The translations under genes were made by a program, and so were the position numbers. The notes beneath the pieces are model-generated. The model made no database searches. It worked only from the letters and a program-made list of their open reading frames with translations, and was not told where the DNA came from. Positions 54,130 to 63,933 of a stretch of DNA of 64,000 nt are shown piece after piece (the stretch's first letter is position 1; each line of letters opens with the position of its first letter). This DNA comes from Calothrix sp. NIES-2100. Lineage in GTDB: Bacteria > Cyanobacteriota > Cyanobacteriia > Cyanobacteriales > Nostocaceae. The stretch spans positions 2,624,791-2,688,790 of the forward strand of contig NZ_AP018178.1 of assembly GCF_002368195.1 (NCBI RefSeq), given 5' to 3'.

Positions 54130-54789
54130 TCATTTGCTCAAAGACGGTTTTTCTGTAGTGGCAAAATTAGCATTGGCTGTCTTGCCATTCTTACTATGAC
54201 CGTTGGTGTGGCCATTATTATGGCGGGGTTGAAGTACTCCATAACCGCCGTGGTTACGTTCATAAATTACGTTAATTTCACCGGTTTCCGAATTTAGGAA
54301 CATATAAAAATCATGACCTACCAGTTGCAGCTGTTCTAAAGCTTCTGTAACAGTCATAGGTGGCATGGAGAAATATTTAGTGCGAACGACTTCACTGGGT
54401 AGTTCGGGAGTGCGATCGCCTATTAAATCTGCAACTACTGGTTCTGGTACTACTACCTCGTTAGTTGGTTGAGTTTGAGTCTTCTTATCTTGTCGTCTTT
54501 CTTTGTATTTGCGCAATTGACGGGCAATTTTATCTGCTACCAAGTCAATGCTGGCATATAAATTTTCGCTGCTTTCCTCGGCACGGATGACGCTACCATT
54601 GGCATATATAGTGACTTCAGCCGCTTGTCTATTAGAAGCAATTCGGGGATTGCGAGCTACGCTAAGGTGCACATCCACTTCGTTTGTGATGTTTTGAAAA
54701 TGATTAACCGCCTTTTCTATCTTTTGATGCACATAATCCCGAATCGCATCGGTGATTTCTATATTTTTGCCGTGGATGACAAGCTTCAT
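54130..54789 (-). CDS. hpf: Long-form hibernation-promoting factor (LrtA/HPF)
   Basis: 219 residues from the ATG at 54789, with GGGAGAG upstream. The N-terminal S30AE domain (MKLVIHGKNIEITDAIRDYV... to about 100) has KIARQLRKYKERRQDKK. A linker with VVVPEPVV follows, then the C-terminal dimerisation domain EVVRTKYFSMPPMTVTEALE, QLQLVGHDFYMFLNSETGEI, INVIYERNHGGYGVLQP. A His/Asn/Gly-rich tail follows. It dimerises 70S ribosomes in the dark or stationary phase; the cyanobacterial gene is known as light-repressed lrtA. Confidence 0.95.
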   Translation of the reverse strand: MKLVIHGKNIEITDAIRDYVHQKIEKAVNHFQNITNEVDVHLSVARNPRIASNRQAAEVTIYANGSVIRAEESSENLYASIDLVADKIARQLRKYKERRQDKKTQTQPTNEVVVPEPVVADLIGDRTPELPSEVVRTKYFSMPPMTVTEALEQLQLVGHDFYMFLNSETGEINVIYERNHGGYGVLQPRHNNGHTNGHSKNGKTANANFATTEKPSLSK

Positions 54790-55423
54790 GTAAACTCTCC
54801 CGCTCAATATTTATTTGATGTGAATTAGTTTTGTATGAAACGGAAATGCGGTAAGGTCTATCACTGCCGCCAAAACAATATTTGAAGTATTTTGCTGTAC
54901 TAACGATACGTCTACCATCATTGTTGGTGTATCTGAATTTGCTATTGCGCGTTCCTTTGTGATTTTTCTCTATGTTTGTGTTGGTATATAACTAGTTGTC
55001 AATCAATTGACTACCTAAGTGAAAACCCTGAAGCTCAGGAGTCTGAGTAGCATCACTCCGACTTGCCTTTGCTGTTGGAGCAATTTCTATCTGACTATTG
55101 AGTAGTTCTTTTTTCTCCTGGGGTGTTCGCTGACTTTGCATAGAGAATGTTACAGTTTTTGATGCAAACAATTTATTTAGACTTCATCAGCCAGTACATT
55201 TCTTCTTGTTGTTGTGGCGTGATGCTTATTGCAGAGAACTCCTCCTAGAACCAGTTAGGTTATATATTCAAACTAGCACTTTGTACTTTTATTAGCTGGT
55301 TCCGTTGATGTTCCTTTAAAATCCTTTGCATAGCTTGACATTTGTTGACTCTCCCCCAGAGACTTGCAATATTTTTTGTCCCTCAAGTAGTTGATTTTTA
55401 GCGGCATCCGTAGTAATAAGCCA
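54790..55423. promoter_or_regulatory. Long divergent leader between hpf/lrtA and lipB
   Basis: About 630 bp without a gene. A long, stability-controlling 5' leader is established for lrtA in other cyanobacteria, so part of this region is probably transcribed with hpf (inference). I see no strong palindrome or riboswitch. Confidence 0.4.
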
Positions 55424-56068
55424 ATGTCTATGCATCGTTGTTTGTTATATCACCGAGGATTGTTACCTTACTTAGAGGCTCTGGAATGGCAAAGAACGCT
55501 GATGAGCGATCGCTTGAACAATCCAAATCTGGATGACGTGTTAATCCTGCTCGAACATCCCCCCGTCTACACCTTGGGACAAGGAGCTACTTTAGAATTT
55601 CTCAAATTTGACCTTGACAAAAGTAACTTTGATGTATATAGAGTCGAACGCGGTGGCGAAGTTACTTATCATTGTCCCGGTCAATTGGTGGGGTATCCAA
55701 TTTTAAATCTGCAACGCTATCAAAAAGATTTGCATTGGTACTTGCGCCAACTAGAAGAAGTATTAATTCGGGTATTAGCAATTTATGGATTGCAAGGTGA
55801 ACGCATACCCTCATTTACAGGTGTTTGGGTAGAAGGACGCAAAGTTGCAGCCATTGGGATTAAAGTTAGCCGTTGGATTACTATGCATGGCTTTGCTTTA
55901 AATGTCTGTCCCGATCTCAAAGGCTTTAGGCAGATTGTTCCTTGTGGTATTGCTGATAAGCCTGTAGCCAGTTTAGCCGAATGGATTCCGGGAATTACCT
56001 GTGAAGAAGTACGTTTTCATGTCTCACAGTCCTTTGCGGAAGTGTTTTCTGTGGAATTGGTCGAATGA
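55424..56068 (+). CDS. lipB: Octanoyltransferase LipB
   Basis: 214 residues from the ATG at 55424 (a second ATG follows at 55430; a longer frame from 55391 is unlikely). Visible features are the substrate-pocket motif HPPVYTLGQ, the RGGEVTYHCPGQLVGYP signature, catalytic Lys140 in GRKVAAIGIKV and acyl-Cys174 in IVPCGI. It moves octanoyl from ACP to lipoyl domains (PDH E2, GcvH). Confidence 0.96.
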   Translation: MSMHRCLLYHRGLLPYLEALEWQRTLMSDRLNNPNLDDVLILLEHPPVYTLGQGATLEFLKFDLDKSNFDVYRVERGGEVTYHCPGQLVGYPILNLQRYQKDLHWYLRQLEEVLIRVLAIYGLQGERIPSFTGVWVEGRKVAAIGIKVSRWITMHGFALNVCPDLKGFRQIVPCGIADKPVASLAEWIPGITCEEVRFHVSQSFAEVFSVELVE

Positions 56069-56089
56069 GGGGGATGAGGGGAATAACTG

Positions 56090-56310
56090 ATATCATGTCC
56101 GGTTGATTACTTACTAAATCGCAAGAACCCCACCCCGCCAAAGCGACGCTTTGTCTCCCCTCCCCGCAAGCGGGGAGGGGATTAAGGGGTGGGGTGCAAA
56201 GATTGTGGGAATCATAACTAAATTACTCGTGTTTAACAGTCTCTATTATGAGGCTACTAATAAGGTGCAAAGATTGTGGGAATCATAACTAAATTACTCG
56301 GACATGATAT
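56090..56310. mobile_element. 221-bp MITE-like element with 12-bp TIRs
   Basis: ATATCATGTCCG (56090-56101) and CGGACATGATAT (56299-56310) are exact inverses. The interior carries the GC-rich 70-bp palindrome (56127-56196), inverted relative to 25971-26040. It also has a 37-bp direct repeat starting GGTGCAAAGATTGTGGGAAT (56193-56229 and 56264-56300). No ORF is present. The rest of the 56069-56486 gap has a hairpin AGCGCCAG/CTGGCGCT near 56355-56390. Confidence 0.75.
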
Positions 56311-56486
56311 GACAAATGCCCAATGACAACTGACACGCAAAGCACAATAAAAGCGCCAGTGAATACGGTGTAAAAGCTGGCGCTGGTGTTATCGGTATTT
56401 GTGGAAGCATAATTTTACGCAAACTGTTGATGATGCGCTAGCGTGTCTATCCCCCTATGGGTTTCACCCCTAATTACGAATTACCA

Positions 56487-57260
56487 CTATGCTGTCTTGA
56501 AAAATCGAATAATTTCGCGGACATGATCGAGAAATTGTCCATCGGTAGAAAGTTGGGCGATCGCATTTCTGGCTTCCCGAGATAGACTTAAGTGTTCGGT
56601 TTGATTTGTCGCGCGTAATTCTTCTAAGTTGGCGGCGATTCTGGCTAAGTCACGGCGGGTTTCTTCACTAAAGCGTTGTTGAGTTGCGGGAATTGAGTAA
56701 GGTTGTTCTGCATCGAGTTGTTCTTCTAAGCGCTGCACTTTTTGTTCTAATACAGAAAAGCGATCGCGCAGTTCCATAATATCTTCACGGGGATATTGCC
56801 ATTCTTGGCGAATCATCCTTAACCGTGCATATAAATATTCATAAGCACGGATGGCTGGACGAAGAATAGTTAATAACAACGCAGCACCGGAACTAATGTA
56901 GCCTACTGTACTAATACCAGTCGCCGCCAAGGTATAAAGACCAATAGCTGAAAATAAATGTAAAGCTAAAGCTACCCAGAGCGATCGCTTTGCCAACAGC
57001 CTGACATACTTTAATTGTTTCTCGTCTACAGGAATGCCTTTTTCTATCGACTGCGCTGCTTCTGCTAAAACTTCTTTAGCCTGAAAATGCACATTCCAGG
57101 GTACGGTAACAATTACCAACAGCCACCAAAAACTTGCACCACCAATTACCCAGTCAAGAAAGCTACCAGCGGGTATGTGCAACCATTGCAGCAAACCAAA
57201 AGACACCAGCACCACAACGACAATGCTGGCAATGGAACTGATGAAAAAGTTTATATACAT
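56487..57260 (-). CDS. Hypothetical membrane protein with C-terminal coiled coil
   Basis: 257 residues; GGAAAG precedes the ATG. Four hydrophobic segments (about 5-25, 36-56, 92-113, 118-134) are followed by a cytoplasmic part with RFSVLEQKVQRLEEQLD (about 168-184), a coiled coil. Another helical region holds ETRRDLARIAANLEELRA. The family is not recognised. It is followed by a lipoprotein gene upstream on the same strand (57357-57803), 96 bp away, so an operon is possible. Confidence 0.65.
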   Translation of the reverse strand: MYINFFISSIASIVVVVLVSFGLLQWLHIPAGSFLDWVIGGASFWWLLVIVTVPWNVHFQAKEVLAEAAQSIEKGIPVDEKQLKYVRLLAKRSLWVALALHLFSAIGLYTLAATGISTVGYISSGAALLLTILRPAIRAYEYLYARLRMIRQEWQYPREDIMELRDRFSVLEQKVQRLEEQLDAEQPYSIPATQQRFSEETRRDLARIAANLEELRATNQTEHLSLSREARNAIAQLSTDGQFLDHVREIIRFFKTA

Positions 57261-57356
57261 CTTTCCTTGCCCCCAATCAAACTATTACTTTGATAATGGC
57301 GATACCTGGGCAATTATACGGAAATTATGTGATAGTTTTTCTAGTTGCACATCTAC

Positions 57357-57803
57357 CTAGAGGATCAGATAGCTATGCCAAATTGGTTCAGTATTTTTTC
57401 CCACCCTTTCGGGTAACAGCAGTCGCCAACTTTTACCTTCTTGCTGAATTTGCAAATAAACTTCAAAGGGTTGTTGCAGTTGCGTCAAGCGTCTTTTGGG
57501 TAATTTGATTGTTAAGTCATACTTTCCCCGCACCCGGAAAGCTGGTAAATTCTCGATGGTGAGGGGTTTTTGCTCACTAATTGCTAGCTTTTGAATCTCA
57601 AAGCCTTGGAAATCTAGATCCAGTTTTTGACTCAGTTGTTGTTGAGTTTGTTCTAGTTGCAGTGCGATCGCTTTTTGCACTAACTGGCTAGTTGGTAGCA
57701 GCCCAATAGTACCACAAGCTGTCAATAGCATTAATAAGCTGGCTGTCAACACTAGTGCAGCTTGGCGAAGATAACTATGTAGTTGAAAAGAGTCATTTGT
57801 CAT
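57357..57803 (-). CDS. Putative lipoprotein
   Basis: 148 residues. A hydrophobic signal (ALVLTASLLMLL) ends in lipobox LTAC with Cys30. The mature part, LQLEQTQQQLSQKLDLDFQG...EVYLQIQQEGKSWRLLLP, is a beta-rich soluble domain of unknown family. The first codons overlap a TGACAAA heptamer run, so the true start could be a little further in. Confidence 0.65.
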   Translation of the reverse strand: MTNDSFQLHSYLRQAALVLTASLLMLLTACGTIGLLPTSQLVQKAIALQLEQTQQQLSQKLDLDFQGFEIQKLAISEQKPLTIENLPAFRVRGKYDLTIKLPKRRLTQLQQPFEVYLQIQQEGKSWRLLLPERVGKNTEPIWHSYLIL

Positions 57804-58136
57804 TTGTCATTTGTCATTGGTCAATAGTCCATAGTCCATAGTCAATAGTCCATAGTTAATAGTCAATAGTCCCCTACTCCCCAAGAGAACCAATTTAGCC
57901 AGAAGCCACCTTCAACTGCTCACAATTCGATAGACATTTGCTAATGCTGCAAACCTTTGTTATATTTATTTACATAAATTTACAAATTTTAATTAAATCA
58001 ATTTGTTCATTCCTCCTTTGGAGTACACAACTATGAAAACTAGAATTTTACATCCATTGCTGGCGACGTGGTGAACTGCTGGAACGACAAATTTTTGATG
58101 CAGTGCGAATCGTTGAGTAAATCTGTGTTTTAGAAG
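57804..58136. other. Intergenic region with heptamer repeats
   Basis: TCATTTG/TCAATAGTC-type heptamers lie at 57797-57872. The segment 58042-58121 reads in one frame as ...HCWRRGELLERQIFDAVRIVE to a stop, with no start, perhaps a gene relic. Otherwise it is empty. Confidence 0.5.
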
Positions 58137-58811
58137 ATGTTTTACCCCCAATTAATGGATACTAGGGAGTTACTGCAACGGTATAGCCAGGGTCAGCGCG
58201 ACTTTAGTCAGACAAAAATGCAACTGAGCGACCTGAGCGAATGTTGTCTGTCCGGAATCAATTTGGCTCAAGCTGATTTGAGTGATAGCAACTTGGCTCA
58301 AGTCAACCTTAAAGGTTCAAATTTAGCAGAAGCCTTGTTAATCAAAGCAATTTTGTGGCGAACCGATCTCAGCCAGACCAAGTTAATTGCTACCCGATGC
58401 GAGCAGGCGAACCTGATTCGGGCAAATCTGTGCCAAGCAGATTGTCATCAAGCAGTTTTGCGTAAAGCAGATCTGAGGTTAGCAAAGCTTCAGTCTACAG
58501 ATTTGAGTCAGGCAAATTTAGCAGGGGCAAATCTCAGCTATGCCAACCTCACAGGCGCAAATTTAGCAGGGGCAAATCTCAGCTATGCCAACCTCACAGG
58601 CGCAAATTTGGCAGGGGCAAATCTGAGTCACACCCAGCTAGCTCATGCCATTGTGATCAATGTTAATTGGTCAGGAACCATTCTGCATGATATTGATTTA
58701 ACCCAAGTCGATATTAGTCTGAAGGATTTGAGCCAAGCCATCTGGCGGGAGGGGGTCATGGTCGAGACTCCCGTATCCCCTGTGCAAATCGTGACCGGTT
58801 TTCCTCAATAG
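58137..58811 (+). CDS. Pentapeptide-repeat protein
   Basis: 224 residues; an ATG at 58155 is an alternative start. From about residue 30 to 200 it is built of A(D/N)LXX pentapeptides (for example LAQADLSDSNLAQVNL, LAGANLSYANLTGANL), which form a right-handed quadrilateral beta-helix. A 45-bp segment is duplicated (about 58518-58610). The short N-terminal helix MDTRELLQRYSQGQRDF is common in this class. It overlaps the leader of the histidine-kinase gene, so co-expression is likely; binding partners are unknown. Confidence 0.93.
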   Translation: MFYPQLMDTRELLQRYSQGQRDFSQTKMQLSDLSECCLSGINLAQADLSDSNLAQVNLKGSNLAEALLIKAILWRTDLSQTKLIATRCEQANLIRANLCQADCHQAVLRKADLRLAKLQSTDLSQANLAGANLSYANLTGANLAGANLSYANLTGANLAGANLSHTQLAHAIVINVNWSGTILHDIDLTQVDISLKDLSQAIWREGVMVETPVSPVQIVTGFPQ

Positions 58812-58820
58812 GTGTGGGGA

Positions 58821-60734
58821 ATGAAAAATTCTAACTCTCTGTTACAGGACTTACTCCAATCACTTCCCAAAATTAAAGCTCAAGTTTATTTTAAGGCTGC
58901 CTTAACCGCAATCTCCCACGCGATGGAGGACTTGGTTTTAGCGGGGACGGATCAACCCCTGGTGATTGCGAATTTCCAGCAGGAAAGGTATTACCGTCAG
59001 GAAGCGGGACGGTATCGGCGAATTGCCGAATGCACCGATCAGGTGTATATTTTAGCGGCTCCAGAAACAGATTTTGCCTCAGCTGCTGTACCCTACGCCA
59101 CGATTGGGCTAGAACCAACAGATGAACTGGCTCAGGAATGGCATTTGGTGATTGTGGGACAGCAGTATAGCGCCTGTCTGATTTGTCGAGAGTATGCTGC
59201 ACCCATAGACGCGATCGCTCTGGATTCAGCCAGACAATTTCGGGGTTTCTGGACGCTTGACCCTGACGTCAGCCGCCAAGCAGCGCTATTGCTGCTGCGA
59301 CGGATTGGGCACTACCGTCCTGACCTAGCTAGCCAAATTAAACAAGCAAAACAACATTATCAGCTAACCGCTTTGCGCAAGAGTGTTCAATCCCAAGCAT
59401 CTACTTTAGAACCGGATACCCAACTGTTTATCGATCGCCTCGTCACCTATTTACAAGCCGGTCAGTATAAACAGGTCAAAGCCTATCGCCGGATAGTAGC
59501 ACAGGAGCGACAAGAGCGTTTAGTCAACAAGATTACAGCGGCGATTCGCCAATCCCTCAAACCGGAAGATATTTTGTCGGTGACGAAGCGAGAAGTTTCG
59601 CCGTTGTTTGCGGAATGTCGCTGTCTGATATATCGCCTACCGCAAGAGTTGATTGGGTCTAGTTTATGGCGCAAAAATTTGCATCTGGCGACCCATCCCC
59701 AATTTCAGCCGCTGCTGAAAGGGGGAAAGATTGTGGCGATCGCTGATATTACTCAGGATTCTGGCATTCAAGCTCACCCATCGCTGCAAAAACAATTGGC
59801 GCAGGCTCAGATTCAGGCTTGTCTGCTAGTGCCGATTTGCTATCAGCAGCAATGTTTGGCTGTACTGGAGTTGCACCGAGACAGTCCCCACCTTTGGTCG
59901 GTAGGCGATCGCGATTTATTAGCAGCGATCGCCACTCAAGTCGGGTTAGCGTTGATCCAAGCAGAGGCTTTTGTTAACCTCCAGCAGCTCAACCAGCAGC
60001 TAGTCGCCATCAAACAAACCCAAAATAATCTGATTGCCATTGTTGGGCACGAATTACGCACACCGCTAGCCACAATTCAGGTTTGCCTGGAAAGCCTAGA
60101 GGCAGAACCCGATATGCCTTGGGAATTTCAACAGTCTATGGTAGAAACAGCACTAGCTGATTCCGAGAGATTACGCAGGCTGATTCAAGATTTCTTGCTG
60201 CTGTCACGCCTGGAAAGTCATCTCAATACCTGGCAAGTGGAGCCAATTAACCTAGCTGATGCGATCGCCCTGGCTGTCAGTCATCTCCAGGGGGCTTCCC
60301 AGCCTCGCGATTTACCGACGATTATCGTGGATGTGCCACCCAATTTACCAATGGCGATCGCTGATGGCGAAGCATTATTTCAACTATTGAGCAAACTGTT
60401 GGATAATGCGTGTAAATTTACACCGCCAACGGGTACTATTACCCTGAAGGTCAGGAAAGTGAATATTCGCACAAATCGGGAGCAAACTCAGTCGATGCTA
60501 CAAATTCAGATTGCAGATAGCGGACGTGGCATCGAACCCAATCAGTTAGAAACCATTTTTGAGCGGTTTCACCAAGAAGAAGGCTTTCTGCGACGAGCTG
60601 CGGGCGGAGTCGGTTTAGGGCTGGCGATTTGTCGGCAATTAACACAACAACTAGGCGGGCAGATTTGGGCAACCTCTAAAGGCAAAGGGCAAGGTAGCCA
60701 ATTTTACTTTACCTTGCCTGTATTCATGAATTGA
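58821..60734 (+). CDS. DICT-GAF sensor histidine kinase
   Basis: 637 residues from the ATG at 58821, with AGGTG upstream (a GTG at 58812 is possible). The N-terminal DICT domain (about 1-130) is typical of cyanobacterial light- or redox-linked sensors. A linker (to about 235) and a GAF domain (about 240-390; RCLIYRLPQE, CLLVPICYQQQCLAVLELH) follow. HisKA has the phosphoacceptor His in VGHELRTPLATIQ. HATPase_c has LLDNACKFTPPTG (N box), ADSGRGIEPNQ (G1) and GVGLGLAIC (G2). It is soluble. There is no adjacent response regulator, so it is an orphan kinase. Confidence 0.93.
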   Translation: MKNSNSLLQDLLQSLPKIKAQVYFKAALTAISHAMEDLVLAGTDQPLVIANFQQERYYRQEAGRYRRIAECTDQVYILAAPETDFASAAVPYATIGLEPTDELAQEWHLVIVGQQYSACLICREYAAPIDAIALDSARQFRGFWTLDPDVSRQAALLLLRRIGHYRPDLASQIKQAKQHYQLTALRKSVQSQASTLEPDTQLFIDRLVTYLQAGQYKQVKAYRRIVAQERQERLVNKITAAIRQSLKPEDILSVTKREVSPLFAECRCLIYRLPQELIGSSLWRKNLHLATHPQFQPLLKGGKIVAIADITQDSGIQAHPSLQKQLAQAQIQACLLVPICYQQQCLAVLELHRDSPHLWSVGDRDLLAAIATQVGLALIQAEAFVNLQQLNQQLVAIKQTQNNLIAIVGHELRTPLATIQVCLESLEAEPDMPWEFQQSMVETALADSERLRRLIQDFLLLSRLESHLNTWQVEPINLADAIALAVSHLQGASQPRDLPTIIVDVPPNLPMAIADGEALFQLLSKLLDNACKFTPPTGTITLKVRKVNIRTNREQTQSMLQIQIADSGRGIEPNQLETIFERFHQEEGFLRRAAGGVGLGLAICRQLTQQLGGQIWATSKGKGQGSQFYFTLPVFMN

Positions 60735-60790
60735 GAGATGGGGATAAGGCGCAGACACCTTATTGCTATGCCCCACCTACGCCCTCGCCA

Positions 60791-62476
60791 TTAGAAGTTA
60801 TAACCAACCCCTAATATTAAACCGACGCTAGTTTCATCAAAAAAGGCTGCATTCACAGAACCTGTGAGTGTAAAGCGATTTGCTATCGGAATGTCTACAC
60901 CACCAGTTGCCATAAAAGCAATATCCGTGTCATTTGACGTATCAATAGCTACACCAGCACCGATAAAAGGAGCGATCGGGAATCGAGTCTGTCCGGTGAC
61001 GGTATCTGCTTGTCGGGCAAAATCTAAAGTTACGGGAACCAGAACCAGTGTCTCATCCCCAAAAACTGCCGATGGACGCACTGAGATATTACGTGTCAGA
61101 CCTATTTTGCTGATTACCGAGAAATTACCCACACTCAAAGAATTATTACCAGTTAAACCAATGTTACCACCAACACCGATATAGCTAGGGCCCCCAAGAG
61201 TGGTTCTACCTGGTGTAACTGTGCCAGGAGTACTTCCGCCTTGATCGGGAGTACCTGTACCTGGTTGCTGACTAGTCAGGTTAGGTGGAATTAGGACTTG
61301 GTTAATCGCATGGATCACACCATTGCTAGCTTGGACATTCGCCTGGATAACTTGGGCATTGTTGACTGCAATTTGATTATTAGCTGTATCAACCTTAACG
61401 TCTACATTTTGATCCTCAAGGGTCTTGATTTGCCCGGTTGATAGTTGGCTAGAAGTTAATTGACCAGAAACTACATGGTATCTCAACAGCTTAATCAATG
61501 TTTCGCGATTTTCTGGTAGCTGTAATTGCTGTAGAGTACCTGCTGGTAACGCCGCAAATGCTTGATCGGTAGGAGCAAAGACAGTATAAGGCCCTGGTTG
61601 TTGTAGGATATCTGTTAAGCCTGCGGCTTTTAATAAAGAAGTCAAGGTTGTAAACGAACTGCTAGATGCAGCCAAGGAAACGATATCTGTACCGCCAGGT
61701 TGATTAGTACCACTACTAGCTGCAACAATATAACCAGCAGCTGGAAGATTGCTAGCAATTGGTTGTAACTGTCCCTGTTTTACCAAAGCTTGATATAAAA
61801 GTGCTGCGGCTTCGGCGCGTGTTAAAGTCCTTTGGGGATTGAGTTGTCTAACTTCTGGATAGTTAACAACAATATTGCTTTGTGTTGCTGCTGCTACACT
61901 ATTCACAGCATAATCTGGGACTGATGAAGCATCTGTGTAATAAGTGCTCAAAACACTAGCTGCGCTAGTGCTACTAGTCAAAGCTAAACCACTGCTTAAA
62001 GCGACGATCGCCTGTACTTTGGGAATTTGTTCATTGGGTAAAAATCTGTTCCCTGGATAGCCGGACATAAATCCAGTTTCGTAAGCTACCCGAATTGCTT
62101 CCGCCGCCCAATAGTTAGCGGGAACATCGGAAAATCCACCAGAAGGTAATTGTCGAACTGGGTTCTGGTTAAAAGCTTTTTGGATCATCGCCGCAAATTG
62201 CGCACGAGTCACAGCCTGATCGGGCTTAAAAGTACCATCAGGAAACCCTGCAATCACGTTTCTTTGGGCTAAGGCGGTAATGAATGGACTGGCCCAGTAA
62301 TTTGCATCAACATCAGATAAGCTAGATGTTGCCCCTTGTGCTATTTTATCGGGCGATGAGACAGTATTTTGAGCTGATCCAGGGCTGGAAATTACAATAG
62401 GACTTAATGTAGCAAACATTACTCCTAAAGCTAGCATACTGCTCTTTACAAATGAGCCGCGAAACCAATTAAACAT
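60791..62476 (-). CDS. Exported SLH - fasciclin - beta-barrel-like protein
   Basis: 561 residues; AGGAAAT precedes the ATG. The signal peptide ends near SPGSAQ. Three S-layer-homology segments cover about 52-230 (DVDANYWASPFITALAQRNV, FSDVPANYWAAEAIRVAYET, TRAEAAALLYQALV). A fasciclin (FAS1) domain spans about 265-400: FTTLTSLLKAAGL, GPYTVFAPTDQAFAALPAG, LLRYHVVSGQL, GVIHAINQVLIPP. After a Gly/Thr/Pro linker, the last ~130 residues look like outer-membrane beta strands ending GVGYNF. SLH plus barrel is typical of cyanobacterial outer-membrane or S-layer anchors; FAS1 suggests adhesion. Confidence 0.9.
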   Translation of the reverse strand: MFNWFRGSFVKSSMLALGVMFATLSPIVISSPGSAQNTVSSPDKIAQGATSSLSDVDANYWASPFITALAQRNVIAGFPDGTFKPDQAVTRAQFAAMIQKAFNQNPVRQLPSGGFSDVPANYWAAEAIRVAYETGFMSGYPGNRFLPNEQIPKVQAIVALSSGLALTSSTSAASVLSTYYTDASSVPDYAVNSVAAATQSNIVVNYPEVRQLNPQRTLTRAEAAALLYQALVKQGQLQPIASNLPAAGYIVAASSGTNQPGGTDIVSLAASSSSFTTLTSLLKAAGLTDILQQPGPYTVFAPTDQAFAALPAGTLQQLQLPENRETLIKLLRYHVVSGQLTSSQLSTGQIKTLEDQNVDVKVDTANNQIAVNNAQVIQANVQASNGVIHAINQVLIPPNLTSQQPGTGTPDQGGSTPGTVTPGRTTLGGPSYIGVGGNIGLTGNNSLSVGNFSVISKIGLTRNISVRPSAVFGDETLVLVPVTLDFARQADTVTGQTRFPIAPFIGAGVAIDTSNDTDIAFMATGGVDIPIANRFTLTGSVNAAFFDETSVGLILGVGYNF

Positions 62477-63624
62477 GAAAATTTCCTCACAAAATAAGTA
62501 AAGTCGTTGCTCAATTCATTGATGAAACGTGAGTTCGATGCAGATGATGTTTACCTCACCCCAAACGCCTCTCCTATGAAGAAAAAGCTGTAAAAATTGT
62601 AATTTTTCTTACTCCTCTCTTTCCTCCTAGAAGAGGGAAGGGGGCTGAAGGTTGCCGAATTCAAGTTAATTAAATATTTGTCAAGTGCTGAGGATGAGAT
62701 TTGCCTCTCGAATAAAACTACGAATGCGAAATGTTAACTGTTTGAAGTCTAAAAATTTACCAATATAGTCACCCTTCCTTGAATTTCATTATAACCGCTC
62801 AAATGTTTGCCCCAGAAAGCAAATCTCAAGGATGATATTTGAGCTTTTCAGGAATCTCCGATCGCACTCAGCATCAAAAAGCTACCAAGGATATCCGAGA
62901 TTTTTCAATAATCAAGAGAATTAATATAAATGCATGGATTTCTCAGTTGCCCTCAGGTGGGCTGTGACCGAGAAATTTGGTATTCATTAGCCGTCTGATC
63001 ATTTTGAACAAGCCCAATTACATCAAATTTAAGTTACATGTGTCTAGTTATTAACATACAAGAAAGTCGAGGATTGTCATAATTAATATTTTTAATATGT
63101 TACATGAATCCAACAACTAGCTAAAGGCTAAATTTTTCGAGATTTTTTTCCTTCTTTAGATAGTTGACAACATCGCTAATTCGTTGAGACTGAGAGCGAA
63201 TGAACAAGCTAAGACCAGAAATGAGCGATCGCACTTCCCTGCTTAAAGCATAATTAATCTCTAGTACCACGCTGCAAAATTCGCTCAATCACAATTCCCA
63301 ATTGAAATCTTGATTTTTGGTTCTGTTGTACTAGTCAGGTTATAGATATTAATCAACTAGACGAGATAATCTACCTTTTCACTTAAGTGTTGGATTGATA
63401 TTCTCTCTAAAAAAAAATTCCTGTTACTCACTTGATCCTGATGAAATAGCAAATATCAAAAACTAGCATCCTCCTGAGGATAGGTAAAAACGACCGCAAT
63501 CACGCTCGATCAATTAACCTGTAATCAAGATGACAGTGCTGAAAACAAGGGATAAAGTTAAACCAAGATAAATCTACTGAAAATGCATAACCCATCCTGA
63601 TATAGCTGACATACTAAAAACAAT
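62477..63624. other. 1.1-kb gene-poor region
   Basis: No gene is seen on either strand, and no strong hairpin apart from CCTCTCTTTCCTCCTAGAAGAGG near 62614-62637. Several frames are short and broken. Confidence 0.5.
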
Positions 63625-63771
63625 ATGAGTATCCTGCTGCAAAAGATCCAAAATCGATTAATCAAAAATATTTATAGTTTGCCATTTTTGCAACATCAAG
63701 CTGAACTTGAGTATCAGGAAGCTGTGGATCAACATATTGCAAATTTACCGCAATTTCCACTACTGAGATGA
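63625..63771 (+). pseudogene. 48-codon ORF, probable truncated gene start
   Basis: ATG at 63625 to TGA at 63769. The product begins MSILLQKIQNRLIKNIYSLPFL and contains AELEYQEAVDQHIANLPQFP. This resembles the N-terminal leader of longer cyanobacterial enzymes that continue into a catalytic domain (a guess from the LP.L/AVDQH pattern). The frame stops before any such domain, so it is likely a remnant. Confidence 0.35.
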
Positions 63772-63933
63772 ATCTCATCGAAACCATAAACAGGGTTATT
63801 GAACTCAATTTATTGAAAATGTTATAAGCACTTTTCATCTTCCTTGTGGTTTGGGGAAAGGGTAAAGGGTAAAGGGTGAATTCCTACCTTTCACCTTTTC
63901 CCTTTCCCCCCTTAACCGAAGCGGATTAGATTG

